The position numbers were made by a program, and so were the translations under genes. A DNA stretch of 64,000 nucleotides from Helianthus annuus (taxonomy: Eukaryota > Streptophyta > Magnoliopsida > Asterales > Asteraceae), in NCBI RefSeq assembly GCF_002127325.2, contig NC_035436.2:82333716-82397715 (forward strand). The letters run 5' to 3'. Below are positions 53,895-64,000 of this stretch, in pieces (the first letter of the stretch is position 1; the number at the start of each line of letters is the position of its first letter). The notes beneath the pieces are model-generated. The model made no database searches. It was not told the origin of the DNA and saw only the letters and a program-made list of their open reading frames with translations.

Positions 53895-54625
53895 TGTTGG
53901 GATTGAACCCTACCAAAGGAACAGATAATAAAAGCCAAAACTGGATCACAGCAGTAGATTCAGAATAAGCAGATGTTTGGTTGCAAGTCTCTCCCTTAAA
54001 GGTGATTTCAATATCTGCTGACCTCCTATCTGCTGATCATGCAAACCACTGATCTACAACTGCTGATGAAGACAAAGTCTGATAGAAGAATTAAAGCTCT
54101 GCTGCTCAATCTACTGCCACGCTTCAAGCACTGCTGATCATGACAAGTACTGCTGGGATCACAGCAGTGGAAGGATGTAGCAGCAGTTTATATTTGTTTT
54201 ATGCATTGAAATGTATATCAGTAGTTAGTATGGCAGTGTTTGTATAGATCAGAGGTTAGAGTTTGTTAGGAGGTTAGATGTCACTTTCATGGTGACGTCA
54301 GCTTTGATGCTCAGTGGTTTGCAAGTGCCTATAAATAGAACAGTACTCTGTACTGTTCTGTTTAGCTCTTTCACCATCCTTCTTTCTGCACGAACAAACA
54401 CTGAGCTCGGGCTGAGAGGGAGTTTGCATATCATACTTGCATTGTAATCAAAGTTTAGAAATAAATTTAATCATTTGATTCATTGTTGAAAAAGTATGAT
54501 TGAAAGCATGTCTTCTGTTTGATTGTGAAAAGTTTGTTTCCATATAATTTCCGCTGCACTACTCTTTCATTTGTTCATTTAATTTCAAACACAGATCACA
54601 ATCAATCCAAACTCAGATCCTAACA
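53895..54625 (+). repeat. Copia-E 5' LTR
   Basis: 731 bp, TGTTGGGATTGAACCC...CAGATCCTAACA. TGACGTCA at 54293-54300, TATAAATA at about 54330-54337 and the 10-bp stem-loop at 54337-54359 are all unchanged from Copia-C. The primer site TGGTATCAGAGCCAGGA begins at 54628. Confidence 0.95.
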
Positions 54626-54793
54626 ATTGGTATCAGAGCCAGGACAGTCAAATTTGATTTAACAATCATTTTCACATAAATAGTTCGGCTCAAAATCGTT
54701 GATACTGATCGTTTGTTTGTATTGTTGAAAAACAGAGTAAGGTTCAATCACCGATAAAGTTGATTGATCAGTGCCTGTAAAACAACCAGAAAG

Positions 54794-57700
54794 ATGTCGC
54801 AATCACAAGATGATAAAAACAACATTGGCTCTTTGTTTAAACCACCCATGCTGAAAAGAAATGAGTACAACATCTGGGAGCGAAGGATGTGTCACATCCT
54901 CGCTCAGCAAAACACTTGATGTTGGAGGTCTGTCGTTTTCGGTCCACATGTTCCTATGGTGCCAAGCGCAGAGGACGCCAAAAAGTCCGTTCCTAAACCA
55001 ACTGAAAATTACACTGAATTGGATTTTCATAAGTTTGAACTGGATGCCAAAGCGTTTAGCATCATAGCCTCTGCACTTCCCAACGAAATCTATGCTGGAT
55101 TGTTACACTGTAACAGTGCAAAAGAATTGTGGGATGCATTGAAAGAACAGTTCGGAGGAACGGAAGAGGTTATCGAAAACAATAGGGAAATTCTGAACCA
55201 GCAGTATGAAACATTTTGTCATATCAAAGGGGAGTCACTAACCCAACAATTTGAACGTTTCAGTTGTCTCATCAGTGAACTAAGGCTTGTTAAGGTTACA
55301 TTTCCGAATGCAACCCAAAATAGCAGGTTTTTTAAATCACTGCCAGAAAATTGGGACACAATTGCTTTTGTCACCAGAAATTCAGCTGAATTCAAAGATC
55401 TGACCCTGACCCAACTCCATGGTAGACTCCTGACCTATGAAAGGGAGTTAAACCAAAAAAGGAAGTTGCAAGAGTCTGGTAAAGTTGCTGATGACTATTC
55501 ATTCGGCAGCACAGCTCTGTTTGGTCAGGAAGAATCTGGCAGCAGCAGTAAGGATCAGAGTTATGATCACTTTATTGACATAACTGCTAGGGGTAACTTT
55601 GCCAACTCTGATTCTCACTCTGCAAATTATGCTTTCACAGCAAATACTGAAAACCAGATGTCAGATAATTTGTGTTTTGAGCTAAATGATTTGCAACATT
55701 TTGATCCCACTGACTTAGAAGAGATGGACATCTTGCATCAGTTGGCATTGCTTAGTGTAAGAACAAGCAAGTTCTACAAAAGAACAGGGAGAAAATTTCC
55801 AGGGCTTCATGGAAATTTAAGGGTGGGGTTGGATAAGTCGAAAATCAAGTGTTACAAGTGTAGTAGGCTAGGTCACTTTGCTAGGGAATGTAGGAGTCAA
55901 ACTACTGGTCCCATAATAACTCACCCTAGCTCAAACCCTAGAGCACAACAACAAAACACTGTGCACTATACCCAATATGCCCCTGCAGCACATGTTAACA
56001 CTGCTCATTATGCTGCAACCCCTGTGCCAGTGCATTATGTTCAAACCACTGTTCCACAAATTCAGTATGTTCAAGCCCTTGTTCCTCAGGCGCAAGTGCA
56101 ACCTGTTGCACCTCAACCAGCTGCTCCAACTGTGACACAACCAGATCAGCAAAGCTTTTTCACACAAGGCTTTGTTTATTGGAGCAGCATGCCTGATGAA
56201 CTTGGTGATGAAAATTTTGCTCTATATGCTTCTAATGATGCTTTTAATGATGAATTCTGTTTGATGGCATTAGAGTCAATACTAGAAGGGGATGAAGCTG
56301 AAGGTGAACAGCTAAGTGCTGAAACAGTGGATGAAGTTGCTGAAGCAGTGGTTACTGCAGTTGCTGGTGAACTACTACTGGAAGAAAGTTCAAAAACCCT
56401 GATTGAACCACTGACCGACCCTTGGTCCGAAGAAGACAAAGAGAAAGAAGAGTTGAAAAAAGCTGGTGAGGAAGAATAGAGAGCTGATGAAGAAGATAAT
56501 CATCAATGTAATTGTGCCATGATGGCTGCTGCTAAGGTATCACCTCAAGTTCTTGAAAAACTGTGTTCAGACAACTGTGTTATTGCATTTGCTAACATTA
56601 AAGAGGTGAATGAAAACCTTAGAGATAAAATCTTGTCTGATGAGGTCAAATTTGAAAAGTCATTAAAAGAACTTAGAAACAAATTGGCTGAAAAAGATAA
56701 AGAAATCAGCAGCTTAAAAGAAGAACAAAGCATAACCAAAACTCAACTCCAAACTATGGTAGAAAAATACCAAGTTTGCAAAAAGGAGTTAGAGTCTACC
56801 CAGATCACCTGTGAAAGATGGGTGGAGTCTTGCAAAGGGTATGAGGTTATGCTTGAGAAACAACTTAAAAGCAATGTCAAGTTTGGTATAGGTCATAGAA
56901 AATATGATGATATTGCAAGCACTGCTGCAATGCAAGCTGTTTCTTCTGAAATCATACCAACCAACAAAAATGGCCAAGAGGTTAAAATAACCGACAAACT
57001 TGGTAACAAAATTACTCTAGAAAGATCTGTGGGATCCTCAACTTTTGAGGAAATTGAGAAATACCAATTTAAACCCACATGGTCTGATGAGTGTGATATC
57101 CTTGAAAATTTCAAGCCAATGGATTTCACAACCACTGATGGTGTAAAAGCTCCAAAAGCAAGAGTCATTCCTATCAAAGATATCCCAACAGAGGTTCAAA
57201 ACTCTGTTGCAAAGGAATCTGAGAAAAGGAAGAAAAGAGAAAAGATCAAAAACTTGTTTTGTGAATTCTGTGAAAAGAAGAATCATCTAACAAAAGATTG
57301 TTTTCATCTAAAAGCATATGATATAAACAAAACAAGCATCATTTTACCTGCTGAAAGCTGCACCATCTGTGGTAAAGATAATCACAAAACTCAAGCATGT
57401 GTGTATCTCAAAAACTTTGACATAAAAAAGAATGAATACACTGCAAAAACATCCTTGAGTCCATCAACATCATCTGTCAAGTTCACCAAGAAACAACCAC
57501 AGTTTGTCCCTGTCCAAACAGCTGTCACAAAACACCTGAACCAAAAGTCTGTCCAAAGAGATGTACAAGTGACTCATGCACCCCCTGCCAATCAATTCAG
57601 AAAAGGCAAGGAAAAAGCATCATACCAAAGGATTCCACATGTTTATGAGGCTTACAAAAGCCCTCTAAACCAAGAGTGAACAGACATCCTTTTGGTTATC

Positions 57701-57861
57701 AACAGATGATGGGTCAAGACCCCCAACAGTGGTTAGAGAGAAACATTCCCAAAAATGTTCAAACCCCTGAGCTAACCACTGTCCATGCACCTGCCTCCAT
57801 TCCAGACACTTTTGAGACCCCATCCAAAGCCCTGTTGGCTTTGGAGACCTCTATGAACTAA
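54794..57861 (+). pseudogene. Copia-E gag, broken
   Basis: ATG at 54794 (same start as Copia-C gag). Codon 42 is TGA (54917-54919) where Copia-C has GGA. A further stop TAG lies at 56477-56479, and a one-base loss near 57655 shifts the frame. Otherwise it carries the same parts: CYKCSRLGHFAREC knuckle, coiled coil, CEFCEKKNHLTKDC and CTICGKDNHKTQAC, ending ALLALETSMN at 57861. It is undamaged at the two sites where Copia-C gag is broken (14337, 14692). Confidence 0.9.
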
Positions 57862-57875
57862 TCCTTTTACTTCAT

Positions 57876-60800
57876 GTGCAGGGAGCTTCTGCATGCTTAG
57901 ATAGTCTTTGGTATGTAGATAGTGGAGGCTCCAGGCACATGACAGGATGTAAAGCCCTTCTTCAAGATTTCAAAATTCATGGAGGGGGTGATATATCCTT
58001 TGGTAATAATAGTAAGGGAAAAGTTCTGGGGTCTGGTATAGTAAAGTCTGGAAATGTAAAATTTGAAAATGTCAATCTTATTGATAATCTGAAATTCAAC
58101 CTACTGAGTGTATCTCAAATGAGTGATAAAGGGTTTGGATCATTCTTCACAAAGGAGTGTTGTAGGATTGTTGGACCAGAAATGGTTAGTAAGATTGAAA
58201 CAATAATCAAGAAAGGCACAACAAAACTTGTTGCTCAAAGAAGTGGCAATGTTTATGTTGTTGACATGTCAAGAGAGTGTCCCAGAGCTGATGCCTGTCT
58301 GTTCTCAGCTGCCTCTAACAAAGAGACAGAGCTATGGCACAAAAGACTGGGACACACAAATCTCAAAACAATCAATGAAATCTCAAAAAATGGCCTTGTA
58401 AGAGGACTACCACAAAAAATGTTTTCATGTACTGAGCACTGCATTTCCTGTTTAAAAGAAAAACAACACAAAAGCTCCTTCAAGTCCATTGAAGAGTCCA
58501 AAACAACCCAATGTTTGCAAATGCTGCACATGGATTTGTTTGGCCCAGTGCAAGTCATGAGTCTCAAAAGGAAAAGATATTGCTTGGTTATTGTTGATGA
58601 CTTCTCTAGGTTTACATGGACCTTCTTTTTACACTCAAAAGATGAGACTACAGGCATTTTGCAAGATTTTGTGATACAGGTTGAAAAGCAATTTGACCTT
58701 CCAGTAAAAGTTTTCAGGAGTGACAATGGCACAGAATTCAAAAATAAGGAGTTGGATGCCTTCTGTGTGAAGAAAGGGATTGTAAGGCAGTACAACATCC
58801 CTAGAACACCAGAGCAAAATGGGGTTGTTGAAAGAAAGAACAGAACATTGATTGAAGCTGCCAGAACCATGCTTGCAGATTCAGGTTTGCCATTAACTTT
58901 TTGGGTAGAGGCAGTAAACACTGCTTGCTATGTCCAAAACAGAGTTTTGATCAACCCAGGCACAAAAAGACTGCTTATGAAATTCTGTATAAAATAAAGC
59001 CATTAATCTCATATTTCAAAGTTTTTGGTTGTCCATGTTTTATTTTAAACTTAAAAGATTCTATCTCAAAGTTTGCAGCCAAAATTGATATGGGATACCA
59101 CCTGGGATACTCAACCACTGCTAAGGCCTACAAAGTGTTTAATACACGGACCAAAGCAGTGGAAGAGACTTCGAATGTAAAGTTCAATGAACTTTCATCA
59201 ATCAAAATCCCTGCAAATCCTGCAGAATTGTTTGATCTTGAAAAATTCACTTTTGAAAATACTGCTGTCAAGACTAACACTGCAGGTCCATCAGAAGATT
59301 CATCACCAGACTATGGATATGAGATCATCATTCCTCAGAAGTCTGCTTAACAGGAAGAGCATCAGTTGTTCAAAACAGTTGTCAAAGCTCAACCACTGCT
59401 ACCTCAACAGTTGTTGACCAAAGTAGCCCTTTAACCATTGCTTCCACCTCATCAAACACTGCTGACAAAAGTCCTCAAACAGTGGATCAAAGTCAGCAGG
59501 TGTCCACACCTTTACTCCCAATGCCACCACCTTTTGAAGCCACTGCTGGGTTATCAAAGTCACCAGCAGTGGTTGGCTCAGATGATACACATCTGCAGCC
59601 TTCACCACAAAATGTCATTATTCCATACCAAGGAGAGCTAATCTTCTTGAAATCTCATCCACCAGATCAAATCATTGGCAACATCAATGAAGGGGTGCTC
59701 ACAAGAAAGCAGTCCCAAAACATTTGTCTTTTTGCAGGTTTTCTATCACTCCATCAGCCAGTCAAGTACCAAGAGGCACTGAAAGACAACAGCTGGGTAG
59801 AAGCTATGCAAGAGGAGCTCCAACAGTTTAGAAGACAACAAATATGGGAGCTTGTTCCATTGCCAGAGGGTGTGAGTCCTATTGGCACAAAATGGGTCTT
59901 GAAAAATAAAACTGATGAAAGGGGTATTGTTGTCAAGAACAAAGCCAGGCTTGTGGTTCAAGGTTTCAGACAAGAAGAGGGCATTGACTATGATGAAACA
60001 TTTGCCCCTGTAGCAAGACTTGAAGCTATCAGACTCTTTCTGGCCTTTGTTGTCAACCACAACATCAAGGTGTATTAAATGGATATCAAATGTGCATTCC
60101 TCTATGGTAAGATTCAAGAGGAGGTTTATGTTTGTCAACCTCCAGGCTTTGAGGATCCATTTAATCCAGATCATGTCTACAAGCTAAATAAAGCTCTGTA
60201 TGGCCTGAAACAAGCACCAAGAGCCTGTTATGAAACTCTGTCCACCTTTTTACTTTCCATTGGTTTCACCAGAGGCAAGATTGATAAAACACTGTTTTTA
60301 AAATGGAGAGGGAAGGATTTGATGATTGTACAGATTTATGTGGATGATATCATTTTTGGAAGCACATGTAATAAAATGTGTGAAGAGTTCAGGCAACTCA
60401 TGACAACTGAGTTTGAAATGAGTGCAATGGGTGATCTCCAGTGCTTTCTTGGTCTCCAAGTAAGGCAGCTGCAAAATGGTACTTTCATCCATCAAGGCAA
60501 ATATGCCAAAGAATTGTTAAAGAAATTTGATATGGATGACTGTAAACCATGTATTACACCCATTGCAACCAATAAATTGGTCATGTCTGAAGAAAAGGAT
60601 GATTTGGTTGATCAGACCTTATATAGAAGCATGATTGGGTCTTTATTGTACCTAACTGCATCTAGACCAGATATCATGTTTGTAACATGTGTCTGTGCAA
60701 GATCCCAATCAGCCCCTAAAAAGTCAAACCTTATTGCTGTAAAAAGGATATTCAGATACCTCAAAGGTGCTCCCACACTTGGTATCTGGTATCCAACTGA

Positions 60801-61281
60801 TGGTAAAATTGAGCTTTCAGGTTTTTCAGATAGTGACTTTGCTGAATGTGATAAAACAAGGAAGTCCACTTCAGGAGGGTGTCAATTTCTAGGCAATTGC
60901 TTAGTGTCTTGGCAAAGCAAAACGCAAGCAGCTGTTTCCACATCCACTGCTGAGGCAGAATACATAGCTGCTGCAAGCTGTACAGCCCAACTGCTCTGGC
61001 TTCAAAATCAGTTACTGGATTTTGGTATCACTGCCTTGAAGACACCACTTATGTTGGACAGCCAGGCAGCAGAAAATATCATTAAAAATCCAGTTTCCTA
61101 TTCAACCACCAAACATATCGACATCAGACATCACTTTGTGAGGGATTGCTATGAAAAAAGTTTGATTTCTCTGCATCATGTTCCAACTAAGGATCAGCTG
61201 GCAGATGTACTAACCAAAGCATTAGACACATCCACCTTTGAAAGCTTGATCTCTAGGATTGGCATGCTCAACATGGAATAA
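57876..61281 (+). pseudogene. pol: Copia-E pol, broken
   Basis: Same domain order as Copia-C Pol. Protease WYVDSGGSRHMTG, pre-integrase LWHKRLGHTN, integrase RSDNGTEF and NGVVERKNRT; then a one-base loss near 58960 shifts the frame. A stop and small rearrangement follow near 59347, and TAA at 60076-60078 replaces CAA just before the MDIKCAFLYG motif of RT. RT YVDDIIFGS and RNase H STAEAEYIAAA are still readable, though SDSDFAEC replaces SDSDFAGC. It ends SLISRIGMLNME. Confidence 0.9.
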
Positions 61282-61848
61282 CAGGCAAAATCCTGTTTTT
61301 CTATGAATAAAAGCCTTAAAATGTTTTCAGAAAATCAAAAATCCATCCTTAAAAATAGCTAAAAATGATTCTTTCATTAAAATCCTAAAAGTCTGCCATA
61401 ACCACTGATGAGTTCAAAAGTCTGTGCTTCTACAAAAAGTCTGTCCACTGCTGAAAGTCATCCCCTGTTCTCATTTTCTTTGGTTAACCACTGATGGTCA
61501 AAATCAGTGGTGCATCCACTGCTGAGCTATCTACTGATGGTAAAAGCATCCACTGTCCTCCATTATCATTACAACTACTGTCTTCATCAGTTGTTTTCAC
61601 AAACTGTACTGTTTAAAAGTATTGTCCTTCATTTCACCAGGGGATGGCATGCAGACAGTACTTAGGGGTCAGAGCTTTTGTAACTGCTGCCAGGTCAGCA
61701 TTCACTTTTTCTCTATAAAACCCCATTTTCAAAACCCAAACAGGGTTTCACTGTCGAATTGAATTCTCAAAAATTCTCTTCTCAAAGCAGTTTCCATCTC
61801 ATTTCATCAAATTTCTCCACAATCTCATCTTCGATTCTCATCTTCAAA
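61282..61848 (+). promoter_or_regulatory. Copia-E pol-ORF3 spacer with TATA box
   Basis: Aligns with 19812-20378. TATAAAA at 61714-61720 is 135 bp before the ORF3 ATG (61849). CCACTGATGG words recur. Confidence 0.5.
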
Positions 61849-64000
61849 ATGACAAAATCGAAATCATCCGCAAAATCTTCAAAAGGGGCCTCTCAAAAGG
61901 CTACCTCCACAGAAATCCCACACAAACCATCTCACAATCTTCTGGGTCTCCTCATAAAACCCGGCACCATTGATACATTTGATTCCATTCTTGATAGGCT
62001 CAATGCGTCAAAGTACAAAACTTTGTTAACCATTGATGCACCCATTTATCTGCAAACTCAGAGAGAGTTTTGGAACAATTGTACCCTTGAAAAACAAGGA
62101 GAAGATGTCATAGCCATTAACTCTACTCTGCAAAAGAAAGCAGTCCGAATAACACCGCAATCCATATCTGAGGAATTTCAGCTCCATGATCAGGAAGGTA
62201 AAGATTCTTTCCATAAAAACGAGTTAAAAATTGACTTCATTGAGAGAGGGTATGCAGACACAATGAAGAGGGACACCTTACAAAAAGGTTTCTTCCCTTC
62301 TGCAACCAGATTTTTATTCCATACCTTTCTCATGTGTGTTTCAAACAAAACCACTTCTTTTAATGAAATACCAATGAAAATTCAAAACTTGGGATATGCT
62401 ATTTTACAAGGAGAAAACCTTAATTATTCCAAGGTAATTTTCAATGATTTGGTTAAAAATGTTGAAACAAAATCATTCTTACTGTTTCCAAGATTTTTAA
62501 GTTATTACTTTGAGAAAAAGTTCAGTAAAGATGATATTGCGGTAATAAACCAAGGTGGCTCCTTTCAAATAAACAGCTTAACTGCTGAAACATTTTCAAG
62601 AATGTTAACACCTTGCAAAACACAAGCAGAGGTGCCTGAGCAGACTTTAGCAGCAACCACTGCTCCTCAGGTATCTGCTGCTGAGCCCACTGCTCAAGGT
62701 GATCAAGGTAGCCAAACAACTGCCTTGAAACCCACACCTAAAATCACCAAAAAGCCACAGAAAAAGAAAAATCAAAAACCCCCCAAACCCATCAAACAGG
62801 CCATTCTGGAGGATGAGATACCAGAGCAATTGCCTGTGACTACACAAAAGTCACCATAAACCATTGCTGCTACTTCCTCACAGCAGTTGGTAGAAATATC
62901 TCAACCCATACCTAAAACTCCTCCTCTCTCTTCACAAAAAAAAACAGGTTGTACAAACAGGGTCACCACATCATGAGGCTCTGGAAGCACTCGTTTCCAT
63001 CCTCCACAGCCCAATACCCGGGGCAATTCCGCTCACATCCCCAATTCCACCAAACACAAATTACTGTTGGATGCAATTGATTTGAACCTAGCACAAACCA
63101 GTCCTTCTCACTCACCTGTTCATGAGAATATACCTCAACATGAGACTGGGCTTGATGTATCAATCTTTGTTAACCCACCAACACAACCTGAGGAGGTTAC
63201 ACCCCTTGAGTTACAAGTAACTCTTGGTGGTATTCCAAGTGAAGCAGCCACTACAAGTGTTGAACCTACAGGTTTACACTTGGACAGTGGTTACATCAAT
63301 AAGACTTCCTTGGAGGCAATTCCTTCTATAACACCTCTGTTATCTGCTAATGAGTTTTTACTAACCACTGGTAACATTAAAAGATTATCAAGTGTTGAAG
63401 GAAGAAGACCTCAGTACCAAGAAAAAGGGGCATTTGATGTTTGGAGTACAATCCCTACATCAACTTCTGATAAAACCACTGATAGTGGGAAATCAGATAA
63501 TACCATTAAATTGGGTGATGGTTTAAAGTACCAGGAATTGACGGAACGCGTTGAAAAAGTGGATGCATCTGTTGTAGAAATTAAAGAAATGCTGCAACAG
63601 TTGTTAACAGTTCAAAAGGTACCATCCACTGCTGTTCCATCTAAAACACCTGCTCCACCACCAGCAGACGTTACAAATGAGCTCTGTAACCTCTTTCAAC
63701 CTTTTCTCCAACAACAGCATCAATGGCTGAGCAGCAGCATGAAAAACATGTTCAAGAGCTCAAAAATGTAATGGAGTCTAGGTACAAAGATACAAAAGAT
63801 GACATTAAGTCTCTCAAGGCCCATATGTTGACAACCACTGGTACTGCTCCTCCTACAGTTCTTTTCATTGATGAAATCCCCTCAGATAATGCCAAAAATG
63901 GGGAGAAAGTTAAGGAGTGGGTAAAGAGAGGGATTGATAATATATATTGATACAGAATCAAGTGCAATGCTCAGAAAAATTCCCTTGCCAGATGGTAGTA
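61849..64000 (+). pseudogene. Copia-E ORF3 (unknown function), broken, runs off the window
   Basis: Starts MTKSKSSAKSSKGASQ. The N-terminal domain is intact here for over 330 codons (FDSILDRLNASKYKTLL, QREFWNNC, FFPSATRFLFHTFLM), then TAA at 62857-62859 replaces CAA. Small indels follow near 62940 and 63040. The Thr/Pro-rich region with a coiled-coil-like stretch continues to about 63771, with further frameshifts at about 63720 and 63945. The C-terminal part is outside the window. It is the better guide to the true ORF3 N-terminus because Copia-C is shifted at 20815. Confidence 0.78.

Larger units (their letters stand above)
53895..64000 (+). mobile_element. Copia-E: sister copy of Copia-C, right end outside window
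   Basis: 5' LTR, primer site, gag, pol, spacer and ORF3 align with Copia-C throughout. ATTCT (53890-53894) is the presumed left target duplication, which cannot be checked. Stops and frameshifts differ from those of Copia-C, so the two decayed independently. Confidence 0.92.

Overview
The window is plant nuclear DNA made almost entirely of nested LTR retrotransposons. I see no convincing host gene, tRNA, rRNA or CRISPR array. The Ty1/copia elements have very long gags with two zinc-knuckle regions, repeated AGGGGGAGT-type polypurine tracts and an initiator-tRNA-Met-type primer site (TGGTATCAGAGC). The Ty3/gypsy elements resemble Tekay/Del chromoviruses and carry an extra ORF before gag. From memory of comparable polyproteins, this combination best fits an Asteraceae genome. 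That assignment is inference.

Layout. (1) 1-3090: AT-rich DNA with a repeated GGCGTTT word, a family of 37-bp inverted modules, and a chain of terminal-inverted-repeat elements sitting in (TA)n tracts. (2) 3091-52849: a decayed minus-strand gypsy element (F; 5' LTR at 51509-52849). Copia-A (minus strand, 3918-47961, target duplication TTATT) is inserted into F. Copia-A is itself split by Copia-B (plus strand, 7365-30579, duplication GAAAC) and Gypsy-D (plus strand, 32985-46505, duplication CTAAA). Copia-C (plus strand, 12425-25145, duplication GATTG) is inserted in the protease region of Copia-B. A non-autonomous hAT-like element (49496-50514) sits in the leader of F. (3) 52850-53894: AT-rich spacer, then a truncated LTR-like promoter (G) with five contiguous heat-shock-element units. 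(4) 53895-64000: Copia-E, a sister copy of Copia-C, inserted in that promoter and running off the right edge.

State of the elements. Copia-C has an uninterrupted 1135-codon pol with protease, integrase, reverse transcriptase and RNase H motifs in place, but a broken gag. Copia-E is broken in gag, pol and ORF3. Copia-B has frameshifts and stops in gag and pol. Copia-A has LTRs, primer site, polypurine tract and a long gag but no pol, so it is a gag-only (TR-GAG type) non-autonomous element. Gypsy-D has 3.4-kb LTRs that look nearly identical, but lacks the end of RT and most of RNase H and has a stop inside integrase. Element F lacks protease, has a mutated RT active site and is truncated.

Most interesting points: the heat-shock-element array in the LTR-like fragment; the large third ORF of Copia-C/E with its own conserved TATA box; a probable spliced intron in Gypsy-D gag and matching ATGTGCAG|G acceptor-like sites at the copia gag/pol junctions; the gag-only Copia-A; inverted CGCTTGAA hairpins in the copia leaders; a strongly conserved non-coding 3' block shared by Copia-A and Copia-B; and miRNA-precursor-like hairpins near the left end.
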